DNA of 64,000 nt from Pelagomonas calceolata (lineage: Eukaryota > Sar > Pelagophyceae > Pelagomonadales > Pelagomonadaceae): NCBI GenBank assembly GCA_918797485.1, contig CAKKNE010000005.1:4712001-4776000 (forward strand), read 5' to 3'. Of this stretch, positions 55,507 through 63,836 are shown piece by piece. The translations under genes were made by a program, and so were the position numbers. Below the pieces are notes generated by a model. It was not told the origin of the DNA. It saw only the letters and a program-made list of their open reading frames with translations, and did no database searches. Numbering within the stretch: position 1 is the first letter of the stretch; every line of letters starts with the position of its first letter.

Positions 55507-57306
55507 CTAGAACTCGGGCGTGTAGAGGAACCGCAGGATCCAGGGCATGGACAGCTGCGTCGCCGTGAGGAAGAAGGGCCCTATCAAAGGGATCGTCATC
55601 ATGAGGTCGAAGTCCACGAGCAGGTCCGACCCGAGCTGCGCGAAGCCCTGCACGATGGACGTCCTAAACACTCTCTTGCGCGAGTACGATCCCAAAGCGC
55701 CCGCCGTCTGCTTCGTGTGCTGCACCGTCGCGAGCTCCTCGGCTAGGCGGTAGCCGTCCTCGGTCGACTGGCAGCCGCCCTGGCCGAGGTTGGGCATCAT
55801 CGGGTGCGCCGCGTCCCCGCAGATCGCGACCCTACCAGAAGCCCAGGGCGCGAGCCACCGCTTCGGGTCCCACGTCGCTAAGAGAGGTGCGCCGTCGTAG
55901 AGATCTCTCCTCTTAATATCCTCCTCGGGCGTCGCGTCGACGAGCTCCAGCGCGAAGCCGTCCCAGACCTTGCCGTCCTGGTCGCACGCGTAGGCGTCGC
56001 CGTTCGCGAACTCTCTCCTCAAACGATCGAGCTTGGGCGTCGGGTTCTCCGGCGTCGGCTCCGGGTCGACACCGCCCGCGTCTTCCCTTATCAACGCGAA
56101 CCACTGCTGCCGCTCGCCGCCGCCGTCGGTGCTCACAAAATACTTCTTGTCGCCTAGCAGGATCTGGTAGGAGACTTCTTCGATGTTCGACGCCTTGTGG
56201 TTCGCGAGCGCCGCGTAGCACGTGAAGCCCGAGTACCTCCGCAACGCCTTCTGGGCCACGCGCACCGTGTCGCGCGCCATCTTGCGCGCCTCGGCCTCGT
56301 CCAAGGCGCCGCCCGCCGCGCCCGACGCGGCGTCGCCGCCCGCGCCTTCATCTAACCCGTGCATGATCTTGCGCACGGACGACCAGACGCCGTCCGCGCC
56401 GACCAGCACGTCCCCGAACGCCTCGGTGCCGTCTTCCAGCGTGACCTTGACGCAGCCGCCCCGGTCCTCGTAGTCCACGACGCGCGACTTGATTCGAACT
56501 GTATCGGCGGGGAAGCCGTGCTTGACGAAGATCTGCTGGATCACCGGTCTATCTACAACGACCGTGGGAGGCAGCTCGGCCTCGAGCGCCGGGCCTAATG
56601 TATCAAAACGCACGAGCCAGTCGCCCTTGTCGTACAAACCCGCGAGCTTGTTGCCCCGCTTGTAGCCGATCTTCAGGCCAGATACCCTATCGGCGGTGCA
56701 CGTGCCCGCTTGCACGAGATCCTCATAAATCTGGGGGTTGATGCGCTGGATGGCCCGCAGCGCATTACTCTGAATCTGGATGGGCCCGCCGTAGGGCGCG
56801 TAGGACGACGCCTGCTCGAAGAGGGCCACCTTCATGCCCTTGGAGTGGCACGCGGCGGCCGTCACGAGGCCGGCCAAACCCCCGCCTGCCACCAACACGC
56901 GCAGCGGCTCGTCCGTCGTGAGGTCCCTCTCAGTACCCTCGCCGGCGGGCGGCGGCGAGCGCCACCAGGCCGTCTGATCGGCGTCGCCCGTGAGCATGCC
57001 GCGCAACGCGGCGGCGTCGGCCGCCGCCGTCCGCGCGCGCGCTCTTACTTCTTCGACGCGCTCCGGCGACTCTTCTACCCTCTTCGGCGCCGTCGGCAGC
57101 GCGAAGATGCGCTTGGCCGAGTCGGGCGTGTTGACCTTGTTTTCTTTCGGCGCCTCGCCCTCGGCGAGCCACGGAATATCTAACTTCGCGTCCCGCAGCA
57201 AATCGGCGACGGCGTTCGTGGGCGCGAGGCGCTGGTGCGGCGTAGTGGGTGCGACGAGTGCGTGCGCGGTGGCCGCGAGCCCGATAATGAGTGGGGTGCT
57301 TGGCAT
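55507..57306 (-). CDS. ZEP: Zeaxanthin epoxidase
   Basis: 599 aa. FAD monooxygenase of the xanthophyll cycle, converting zeaxanthin to antheraxanthin and violaxanthin (or the diadinoxanthin step in heterokonts) at the thylakoid. Seen: a signal/transit N-terminus ([20 protein letters not shown], with HALVAP near an ASAFAP-type site), the FAD-binding [33 protein letters not shown] (ZEP signature), [21 protein letters not shown], and the second FAD motif [20 protein letters not shown]. There is no FHA domain, which plant ZEPs carry. The segment at about 40-125 is a low-complexity linker. Confidence 0.9.
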   Translation of the reverse strand: MPSTPLIIGLAATAHALVAPTTPHQRLAPTNAVADLLRDAKLDIPWLAEGEAPKENKVNTPDSAKRIFALPTAPKRVEESPERVEEVRARARTAAADAAALRGMLTGDADQTAWWRSPPPAGEGTERDLTTDEPLRVLVAGGGLAGLVTAAACHSKGMKVALFEQASSYAPYGGPIQIQSNALRAIQRINPQIYEDLVQAGTCTADRVSGLKIGYKRGNKLAGLYDKGDWLVRFDTLGPALEAELPPTVVVDRPVIQQIFVKHGFPADTVRIKSRVVDYEDRGGCVKVTLEDGTEAFGDVLVGADGVWSSVRKIMHGLDEGAGGDAASGAAGGALDEAEARKMARDTVRVAQKALRRYSGFTCYAALANHKASNIEEVSYQILLGDKKYFVSTDGGGERQQWFALIREDAGGVDPEPTPENPTPKLDRLRREFANGDAYACDQDGKVWDGFALELVDATPEEDIKRRDLYDGAPLLATWDPKRWLAPWASGRVAICGDAAHPMMPNLGQGGCQSTEDGYRLAEELATVQHTKQTAGALGSYSRKRVFRTSIVQGFAQLGSDLLVDFDLMMTIPLIGPFFLTATQLSMPWILRFLYTPEF

Positions 57307-57563
57307 GGCTGCAAGCTTTTTATTTACAAGGTTGCTTGCGGAACTGGTGGTCTGCTGCAGGAATGTGTACTGTACTGATGTATTGGTACAACCAAAACGC
57401 GTCGACGAGGCGTTAGCCGCGTCTTGCCACGACCACGATCTTGGGCAAGCTAAAGCTGTGATACAAGTGCCACCCTGCGCGCAGCTGCGGTTTTTGCGAA
57501 GACAACTCGTCGCGCCGTCAAGGACGTGCTGTAGACAAGAAGGAAAGAGGGAATTATCCGGGG

Positions 57564-57585
57564 GCTAGCGGCCATAGACACTAGC
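57564..57585 (+). promoter_or_regulatory. Bidirectional promoter motif, copy 15
   Basis: GCTAGCGGCCATAGACACTAGC (core GTAAGACAC shortened to ATAGACAC), in the 402-bp divergent region between ZEP (57306) and the glutaredoxin gene (57709). Confidence 0.6.
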
Positions 57586-57708
57586 AAAGCTGAGAGGCAT
57601 CGTCTGGGGGCTGCGGAGCGGGCGTGGGAGGCCCTTTCGCGAGCGTTAGGCTGGTCCACGAGTCGCCCAGGACCGCTGCGCGACGCTCCAGGACCGCTGC
57701 TCAGTACG

Positions 57709-58254
57709 ATGCCGCGCCTCGCGGTGGCGCTGGCGCTCTGCGCCGCAGCGTCTGCCTTCCAGGCGCCTGTGTCGCAGCCCGCCCGCAGCAGCCTCGCGCG
57801 GCACGCCGAGGACCCGACGAAGGTCTGGTACGCCGACCTCGCGAACGGCGTGCAGAACCTCCTGCAGAACTCGCCGCTCAACGAGGGAAAAAAGGCCGTC
57901 GTGAAGATGATGGCTGGTGGTTACGATGTCGCCGCGACGAACGAGAAACTGGACGAGCTCATCGCGAACCCGGTCGTTATGCTGTCGTTCACGAAATGAC
58001 CCTTCTGCATCAAGGCGAAGCAGCTGCTCGACGCCAAGGGCGCCAAGTACGTCGCCTACGAGCTCGACCAGGCCGACGACGGGCCAGCCATCCGCGCGGA
58101 GATGTGCGACCGTATTGATCGTACCTCAGTCCCGGCCATCTGGATCGACGGCGTCTACGCCGGCGGCTGCAACGACGGCGGGCTGGGGGGCGTCGTGAAG
58201 CTCGACCAGCAGGGCCGGCTCGACGAGCTGCTCAAGGCGGCCGGCGCCGTCTGA
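57709..58254 (+). CDS. Selenoprotein glutaredoxin (Sec97 at in-frame TGA)
   Basis: 181 aa if the TGA at 57997-57999 is read as selenocysteine. Upstream of it: a signal/plastid-type N-terminus (MPRLAVALALCAAASAFQAP, with an ASAF-like site), an unrecognised 65-aa stretch, then NPVVMLSFTK. Downstream the frame continues with PFCIKAKQLLDAKGAKYVAY, TSVPAIWIDGVYAGG and a final LDELLKAAG, i.e. a complete glutaredoxin fold. The catalytic CPFC is thus U-P-F-C, with TGA replacing the nucleophilic Cys codon. The glutaredoxin cis-Pro TVP-like motif (SVP) and GG are present. A SECIS-like hairpin follows the stop at 58275-58316. Confidence 0.85.
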
Positions 58255-58274
58255 AGGAATCCCGCGCGGCGGCG

Positions 58275-58316
58275 ATGACGCGCGCCCGCTCTCTTTTCTC
58301 CGAGCGGGCGCGCCGA
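58275..58316 (+). promoter_or_regulatory. Candidate SECIS element of the glutaredoxin gene
   Basis: 21 bp after the stop codon. ATGA at 58275-58278 and GA at 58315-58316 could form the SECIS quartet; between them CGCGCCCGCTC pairs perfectly with GAGCGGGCGCG. The apical loop (TCTTTTCTCC) lacks the usual AA, so this is a variant form; some known SECIS use CC. Confidence 0.65.
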
Positions 58317-58562
58317 CGATATTATGTAGCCGCGTAAGGACGCCTGTGTTTAGTACGCTCCTGCTGTTCTTCACTCCCCCTCGCCCATTACTAGTGGTTG
58401 CAAACGAAGAGACTTGACGGCCTCAGAGGACCCGGATCGTGCGGGACACATGCCTGCTTCTGCCTCACAAGCTCCTCCTCTTGGGGCGCTGTAAAATCGA
58501 TTCGCGGGACGCTGTGAGGTCGCGGAGCGACGAGGCGTTCGCCCGGTCGCGGCACCCACACG

Positions 58563-59730
58563 ATGCAGCCCCAGCAGCCGCCGGGCTTCTCTCCAGAACT
58601 TGGTGGAGAGGGAGAGTCCAATGCTGTCGTCATGGGAACAGTCGTCGAGGGAACAGTCGTGCAGCCGCCCGCCCAATCCGTAACAATCGTGCAGCCGGCC
58701 GCCCAACCCGTGGTCCTCGCCCCGCAAGATGTACGTGCGCGCGGCCTCGCCGTCGTGCAGCCGCAGCCGGTGTACGGGCAGCCCCAGCCCCAGCCGCAGC
58801 CCGTCGTCGTGCCCCAGCAGCCCGGGACGTACGCGCAGCCGCCGTACGGGCAGCCCCAGGGCCAGCCGCAGCCCGTCGTCGTGCCCCAGCAACCCGGGAC
58901 GTACGCGCAGCCGCCGTACGGGCAGCCCCAGGGCCAGCCGCAGCAACCCGGGACGTACTACGCGCAGCCGCCGTACGGGCAGCCCCAGGGCCAGCCCCAG
59001 CAGCCCGGGACGTACTACGCGCAGCCGCCGCCCGTGGCGTCCAAGGTGATGCCGATGCCCATGAACGGCCAGATGATGATGCCGCAGATGATGATGCCGC
59101 AGGTGGTACGGGCCCCCGGCCAGTGGAACGGCGGCCAGCCGTGCGGGTGTTGCGACCCGCCGGGCGGCTGCCAGCTCTGCTGCGCCACGTGGTGGTGCCC
59201 GTGCGCGCCGGTAGCGCAGCTCCACGACCGGGTCGTGAGGCCGGGGAGTCACGGGGAGGTCTTCGCGGTCCTCTGCATTGCGCCGGCCCGCGCGGAAATC
59301 ATCTTAAACGGATGAACGCCGACACACCGGTTGCTTTGCACGCAGGCGACGGTTTTCAAGACGGTCGTGAGCTTGCTTTTGACGGCGGCTGGGGTGAACA
59401 TCGACGGTATGCTGCAGCGTGGAATCGTCTTCGCGTCGAGGGCGTGGGGGGCTGACGCGGTCGATCGTCCGCACAGGCCTGCTGAACATGCTACTCGCTT
59501 TCCTCTATTTGCTTTACATGAACCAAATAAGAGAGGCCATCGTCAAGCGGGACGGGATCGCCGACCGCGGGCTTATCTGCTGTGGCGACCCTTGCTGCGA
59601 CAACTACTGGTGTTGGCCCTGTCTGACTTGCTTCTTCATCCGGCACGAGCTCAACAGGAGCGGCGAGACCTACGACGACTGTTGCGGGCCCAGCTGGTCC
59701 CGCGGCGGCGGGCGGGCGCACGTCGTCTGA
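58563..59730 (+). CDS. PLAC8-domain protein with Gln/Pro repeats (three exons)
   Basis: Exons 58563-59258, 59346-59406 and 59477-59730, 336 aa. Residues about 60-165 are Gln/Pro/Tyr repeats (four versions of PGTYAQPPYGQPQGQPQ). The C-terminal part is a PLAC8 domain: CCDPPGGCQLCCATWWCPC, hydrophobic FKTVVSLLLTAAG and LLNMLLAFLYLLYM, then CCGDPCCDNYWCWPCLTC and FIRHELNRSG. PLAC8 proteins are membrane-associated Cys-rich proteins linked to metal tolerance, cell size or Ca transport. Introns were placed by reading frame and the family pattern: intron A (59259-59345) joins HGE/ATVFKTV; intron B (59407-59476) joins NIDG/LLNML and has a GTATGC donor. Confidence 0.75.
58780..59030. repeat. Coding Gln/Pro tandem repeats in the PLAC8 gene
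   Basis: Four imperfect units of about 45-70 bp, each with ACGTACGCGCAGCCGCC or ACGTACTACGCGCAGCCGCC, GGGCAGCCCCAGGGCCAG and CAGCCCGGGACGTA. It is likely to vary in copy number among strains. Confidence 0.8.
59407..59476 (+). mobile_element. Introner element 7 (decayed), PLAC8 intron B
   Basis: 70-nt intron. After 8-bp GTATGCTG the sequence begins CAGCGTGGAATC (cf. CTGTGTGGAAATC) and ends GTCCGCACAG (cf. TTCCACACAG), then GCCTGCTG (6 of 8 match to the first copy). Phase 1. Identification as a family member rests on these resemblances. Confidence 0.55.
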
Positions 59731-59785
59731 ATGAATCCCGCGTCGGCGCGCCGGGCACTTGTCACGAACCCGCCGCCGCCCCCAA

Positions 59786-59841
59786 TGTGAATCCCCATTG
59801 AATCCCCACAACTCCGAATCCCCATTGAATCCCCACAACTC
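59786..59841. repeat. 27-bp tandem repeat
   Basis: Two exact copies of a unit containing GAATCCCCATTGAATCCCCA, itself an inner repeat of GAATCCCCA. It lies in the 3' region between the PLAC8 and peroxiredoxin genes. Confidence 0.85.
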
Positions 59842-59925
59842 CGTGGTCTGGATGAATAAACACTGTTAATTTGGTCGGGTAGGACCGGGGCGCTCGCGCG
59901 CGCGCGACAACCGGCGGCGGCAGGG

Positions 59926-59963
59926 TCGGGCCGCCCGCGAAAGGTTCCGCGGACGGCCGTCAC
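59926..59963 (-). promoter_or_regulatory. SECIS element of the peroxiredoxin gene
   Basis: 38 nt after the stop on the minus strand. It reads GTGAC, a stem GGCCGTCCGCG, an apical loop beginning GAAC with the conserved AA, the pairing strand CGCGGGCGGCC (11 bp, one G-T), then CGA. This is the standard (A/G)TGA ... AA ... GA arrangement. Confidence 0.82.
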
Positions 59964-60000
59964 GGCGCCGCGGCCGGGTCGCGCGCGCACAATACGCCAT

Positions 60001-60501
60001 CTAGAGCTCCGCGAGGAGCGCGGCGGGCCCCTCTCGCGCGTCGAACGGGTCGATGCACTTGACAACGGTGCCGTCGGCGCCGACGACGACCGTCACGCGC
60101 GCGGACTTGTCGCAGGGGTCCGAGCCGTCCTTCGCCGGCTTGCAGACGCCGAACGCCTTCGTCATGGACTTGTCGACGTCGGAGAGCAACGGAAACGCGA
60201 AGTCGAACTTCTCGTGGAAGGCCTTGTTCGCGTCGACGGCGTCGCAGCTCACGCCGTAGAGGTCGTAGCCCTTGGCTTTAAATTGGTCGCAGAGCGCCGT
60301 GAACGCCTGCCCCTCCGCGGTTCACCCACCCGTGTCCGCCTTAGGGTAGAACCACAAACAGTAGGCCGAGCCCGCGAGCGAGTCCGACGAGACCGCGGCG
60401 CCCGTGTGCGCCGTCACAGCGAACTTGGGCACCTGGGCTCCGGCCTTCAAGGACATGGCTCGGGCGCCGGCGCACAACGAGATTGTTGCCACACGCAGCA
60501 T
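60001..60501 (-). CDS. Selenoprotein peroxiredoxin, PrxQ/BCP-type (Sec60 at in-frame TGA)
   Basis: 166 aa if TGA at 60322-60324 is selenocysteine (from ATG 60501; a second ATG at 60456 would remove a 15-aa hydrophobic leader, MLRVATISLCAGARA). The frame reads MSLKAGAQVPKFAV, CLWFYPKADTGG-U-TAEGQAFTALCD, then YDLYGVSCDAVDANKAFHEK, FAFPLLSDVDKSMTKAFGV and ARVTVVVGADGTVV. The TGA sits exactly at the peroxidatic Cys of the YPKADTxxCT motif. Peroxiredoxins reduce hydroperoxides; PrxQ is typically plastid-located. A clean SECIS lies just downstream. The stop is TAG at 60001-60003. Confidence 0.88.
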
Positions 60502-60600
60502 TCAGCCGACGTGTCCTGTAGGCGCTCGCGACTACTAATTGCAGCCGCGTTGCCCTCTCGCGCTCCACTGAGAGCGAGACTCTGTTGTGAGACGCCAGCT

Positions 60601-60623
60601 CTAGTGTCTTTACAGGCCGCTAG
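60601..60623 (-). promoter_or_regulatory. Bidirectional promoter motif, copy 16
   Basis: CTAGTGTCTTTACAGGCCGCTAG (one T inserted in the core), in the 554-bp divergent region between the peroxiredoxin (60501) and PCNA (61056). Nothing else is recognised there. Confidence 0.62.
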
Positions 60624-61055
60624 GTGACTGATTTGTCCTTCGAGCACTCGCGGTTGGCCACCTGTCTCAGCGGCAAGGCAGAAGAGGCAATTTTTTCATG
60701 ATTCTCGCTAGATAAGAGCACTAGCTCTCCCATTTTTGAAAATAGCAGCGCCCATTCACAGCCTTATAACTCCGTCGCTGTGCGCTTCCTGAGTCCACCG
60801 AGTCACTATGAGCTCACCACAACATATATGAGGGCGCGCGGCAACGAAAATGCTGCGCGCGGTGACCGCGGGCGCGATTTTTGGCCGAGGCGCCCCCTGG
60901 AACACGCGCTGCAGCGACGCGGCGCAGGGCCGCGCCGCGCGCCGCCTCGCGCCACGCTCTCGCTGCCGCGCCGCCAGCGCGCCACCCCACACACGCAAAA
61001 CGCCGCCGCCGCGGACGCGCCGATCACGTTCGAACGCGCGCAGGCGAAAAGCACC

Positions 61056-61850
61056 ATGTTCGAGGCCACGCTCCAGAAGGCGTCGACGCTCAAGAAGGTC
61101 ATCGAGGCCATCAAGGACCTCGTCACGGATGGCAACATCGAGGTCAGCGAGACGGGCATGAACCTCCAGGCGATGGACTCGTCGCACGTCTCGCTCGTCT
61201 CGCTCGTGCTCCACACGGACATGTTCGAGCACTTCCGCTGCGACCGCAACGTGACGCTGGGCATCAACCTCCCGAACTTCGCCAAGATCCTCAAGTGCTC
61301 CGGCAACGACGACAGCGTCACGCTCAAGGCCCAGGACGACGGCGAGAATTTGGCCATCGTCTTCGAGTCCGAGGGTCAAGAAAGAGTCTCGGAGTTCGAA
61401 TTGAAGCTCATGGACATCGACGCCGAGTCGCTCGGCATCCCCGACCAGGACTACAACACGAACGTCAAGATGTCCTCCGCCGAGTTCCAGCGTATCGTCC
61501 GGGACATGACGGTCCTCGGCGACACGTGCTCCATCGGCTGCACGAAGGAGGGCGTCAAGTTCTCCGTGAGCGGCGACCTCGGCCAGGGCAACATCACGCT
61601 CCGCCAGACGAACAGCGTGGACAAGGAGGAGGAGGCCGTCACGATCGAGATGGACGAGCCCGTCGAGCTGAACTTCGCGCTGCGCTACCTCGGCTTCTTC
61701 ACGAAGGCGTCGCCGCTCTGCCCGCGCGTGACGATCTCCATGTCGCCGGACGTGCCGATCGTCGTCGCGTACAACGTCGGCGGCGAGAAGGACACGGAGG
61801 GCGCGGGCTCGCTGTCCTTCTACCTCGCGCCGAAGATCGACGAGGAGTAG
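61056..61850 (+). CDS. PCNA: PCNA, DNA sliding clamp
   Basis: 264 aa from the ATG (MFEATLQKASTLKKV); the frame runs 92 codons further upstream but that part is Arg-rich and unlike PCNA. PCNA trimers encircle DNA and bind replication and repair factors. Seen: GMNLQAMDSSHVSLVSLVL, HFRCDRNVTLGINLPNFAKIL, LKLMDIDAESLGIPDQDYN, the ASF-like SVSGDLGQGNI, the interdomain loop EELNF-type (PVELNFALRYL), and the C-terminus SFYLAPKIDEE. Length and motifs are normal. Lys164-type region (GDTCSIGCTKEGVKFS) is present. Confidence 0.95.
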   Translation: MFEATLQKASTLKKVIEAIKDLVTDGNIEVSETGMNLQAMDSSHVSLVSLVLHTDMFEHFRCDRNVTLGINLPNFAKILKCSGNDDSVTLKAQDDGENLAIVFESEGQERVSEFELKLMDIDAESLGIPDQDYNTNVKMSSAEFQRIVRDMTVLGDTCSIGCTKEGVKFSVSGDLGQGNITLRQTNSVDKEEEAVTIEMDEPVELNFALRYLGFFTKASPLCPRVTISMSPDVPIVVAYNVGGEKDTEGAGSLSFYLAPKIDEE

Positions 61851-62148
61851 GCGCGTGTTGCTTCCCTATCTCTAATGTCTCGGCCTATTACTCTTCCTTC
61901 CGGCGCCGGCGGCCGAGCGTGCCCTCTTCGCGTCGACGGCGTCGGGGGCGGTGCCGGGTCGGGCGCCGAGGCGCGGGAGCGACCTCTTCGCCGGGCTCCA
62001 CGCCATCGACGCGACGTCCACTCGAGTTTGCCGCCGCGCGAGGCCTTGCCGACGGAATAGGAGTAGAACAGATATATGTTAAGGGCGGCGCGCTCACGGG
62101 CGCCGGTTGGCATGTGCAGGCCAGGACTATGCACACAAAAAAACGCCA
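61851..62148. other. 3' region of PCNA with introner-like remnant
   Basis: 298 bp between convergent stops. At about 61998-62018 it contains CTCCACGCCATCGACGCGACG, identical to the interior of introner element 1. No terminal repeats are found around it. Confidence 0.5.
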
Positions 62149-63099
62149 CTAGGGCTCTTTGGACGACGGCAGCGCGGCGTCGCGCGTCGCGGCGTCGAAC
62201 ATCGTCGCGAAATGAGCGGACAAACGCGCGCCGTCCGCCACCAACGCCTCGAGGCGCTGGATAGGTAAATCTAAATCAGTGGCGTCGACCGCGTGCGGCC
62301 CGTCGAAGACGTCGCCCGCCGCGAGCTCGCACCGGTGGCGCAGCGCGAGCGCCAGCGCGAGGAAGGGTGACGCCGGCACGCGGTCGCCGTCCTCCAACAC
62401 CAACTGAAAAACAACGTCGTCGTCCCGTTGTACGGGCCCCGCCGCCTCGCGCGCGGCTTTTACGACATCCGCGAAGGCCTCCCGATCTAACGACCCGTCC
62501 TCGGCCGCATACTTCCTCAATAACTCCTCGGCGGCGCCCGCCGGCAGGGCCACGTTCAGCGACGTCGCGAGCGTCTTCTCGAGCTTCTCGGCGATCGGCG
62601 GCAAGGCTTTTTCGAACGCCGCGGACCGCTTTTCAGTCGTAGGTTTCTTCTGCGTCGCGGCGACGACGCGCACGCGCTTTAGGACGGCGTCGTCCCGGCC
62701 GACGTGCTTCTGGAGCGCGTCCGGCGGGAGGATGGCGGCGGTGGCGACGTCGATGCCCTGGATTAATTGTAAGAACGCGAGCGCGTAGGGGCTCCTAATC
62801 CTATCCACGTCCGCCCTATGAATCACGACGGGCAGCGCGCGCTGGGCCTCCCCGTCTGTTTGTGGAGACGCGAGCACCGCGACGAAGCCGCGCGGGCTCA
62901 CGCTCACGCCGGCGAGCGGGTGCAGGAACGGCTTGAACGCTTTGTTTTCGCCGGCCGTCGACGCGTCTCCTAGGTTTTGCTCTAAAAAGTCCGGGTTATC
63001 GTTCTCTGCTGCCCGCAACGCGGCAGCGCGGCGGCCTAGGCTGGCTGGTGCGCGCAGCGCTCGCGTGTGTGCCGCCAGGAGCAGCGCGAGGCGCCACAT
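62149..63099 (-). CDS. Bifunctional-nuclease (BFN/DUF151)-like protein
   Basis: 316 aa from the ATG (MWRLALLLAAHTRAL; four residues upstream come from a GTG). The N-terminus is a signal/plastid-type leader. The domain has a first strand block (GVSVSPRGFVAVL), RALPVVIHRADVDRI (cf. LPIVIG-AEA in BFN), and later FQLVLEDGDRVPASPFLALALALRH with CELAAGDVF, fitting the BFN C-terminal half (DARPSDALALALR). A helical insert (ATQKKPTTEKRSAAFEK...) separates the two parts. Family members in plants degrade DNA and RNA in vitro; activity here is inferred. Confidence 0.6.
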   Translation of the reverse strand: MWRLALLLAAHTRALRAPASLGRRAAALRAAENDNPDFLEQNLGDASTAGENKAFKPFLHPLAGVSVSPRGFVAVLASPQTDGEAQRALPVVIHRADVDRIRSPYALAFLQLIQGIDVATAAILPPDALQKHVGRDDAVLKRVRVVAATQKKPTTEKRSAAFEKALPPIAEKLEKTLATSLNVALPAGAAEELLRKYAAEDGSLDREAFADVVKAAREAAGPVQRDDDVVFQLVLEDGDRVPASPFLALALALRHRCELAAGDVFDGPHAVDATDLDLPIQRLEALVADGARLSAHFATMFDAATRDAALPSSKEP

Positions 63100-63188
63100 G
63101 ATTGTGCCCAATGCGTGTTCTAATATTAATTCCTTTCAGCTTGACTCACGGACGGCCAACGCGCGTCGAAACTCAAAACCAGACGGCC

Positions 63189-63210
63189 CTAGCGTATACA
63201 GACATACTAG
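63189..63210 (+). promoter_or_regulatory. Degenerate bidirectional promoter motif
   Basis: CTAGCGTATACAGACATACTAG: arms kept, core altered. It lies in the 323-bp divergent region between the BFN-like gene (63099) and the TMEM230-like gene (63423). Confidence 0.4.
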
Positions 63211-63422
63211 ACAGCAGCCTTTTGGACGAAAACGCAGCCGCTAAAGCTCAATTGCTGCCTTCGAACCCTTAGAGTATTATTCGCAGTCCTCTTGTCGCCG
63301 CTCCGCACGTTTCAGCGGCTTCGAGACAAGCTGTGACGCGCCAAGCAAGTGGTTTGGCCCAAGCAGAGCTTTTGCGATCAATTCCTTGCGCGCAATAACC
63401 AGTGCGACATACAGCGGTCACC

Positions 63423-63755
63423 ATGGTCGAACTAGAAGACCGCATCTACAAGTACTGGCTCCCGCCCTTCCTCAAGCGCCTCCAGCGCAACCGGTCGGCG
63501 CCGCCGCCGCGGACCGCGCTCGCGGCGCTCTTCCTGACGACGGTGGGCCTCGTCGTGATCATTACGGGAATCTACGAGAAGTGGTACGACGTCGGGCCCG
63601 ACGTGCCCTACCACTACTTCACTTTATTTCTGCTCGGCTTCATCACGTTCGTGCCCGGGAGTTATGCGACGTTCAACTTGTGGGGCGCGTTCCGGCGCTA
63701 TCCAGGGTTCGAGTACGACCAGGTGCCGTCGTGGGACGACCAGGCGCTGACCTAA
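63423..63755 (+). CDS. TMEM230/DUF872-like membrane protein
   Basis: 110 aa from the ATG (MVELEDRIYKYW). Two transmembrane helices (LAALFLTTVGLVVIITGIY and FTLFLLGFITFVPGSYATF) followed by FRRYPGFEYDQVPSWDD, matching the TMEM230 ending (LPGFY...YRGYSYDDIPDFDD). TMEM230 is a small protein of the endomembrane/secretory vesicle system. Length close to the animal protein (120 aa). Confidence 0.75.
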   Translation: MVELEDRIYKYWLPPFLKRLQRNRSAPPPRTALAALFLTTVGLVVIITGIYEKWYDVGPDVPYHYFTLFLLGFITFVPGSYATFNLWGAFRRYPGFEYDQVPSWDDQALT

Positions 63756-63836
63756 GTATTTCTTTTAAAGATGGCTAGGCGGCCACTTAGTCGGCGGCCT
63801 AGCTCGAAGCAAAGCAAAAATGGGTCCTTGTGTGCA

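Noticed and set aside
57709-57999. A 96-aa protein ending at TGA 57997
   Set aside because: The conserved glutaredoxin fold continues in frame after the TGA and a SECIS-like hairpin follows the later stop.
58371-59252. 293-aa minus ORF with His/Leu/Arg repeats
   Set aside because: Reverse complement of the Gln/Pro repeats of the PLAC8 gene.
59259-59345. Intron A of the PLAC8 gene as an introner
   Set aside because: The ends (GTCTTCGC ... GCACGCAG) and flanks do not match the introner inverted repeats or show a target copy.
59786-59841. CRISPR or attachment-site interpretation of the 27-bp repeat
   Set aside because: Only two adjacent copies with an inner repeat; a simple tandem duplication.
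60780-61055. 92-aa N-terminal extension of PCNA
   Set aside because: Arg-rich and unlike any PCNA; MFEATL at 61056 is the normal family start.
63252-63270. B-box-like GGGTTCGAAGG on the minus strand as a tRNA
   Set aside because: No A box or acceptor stem pairing could be found around it.
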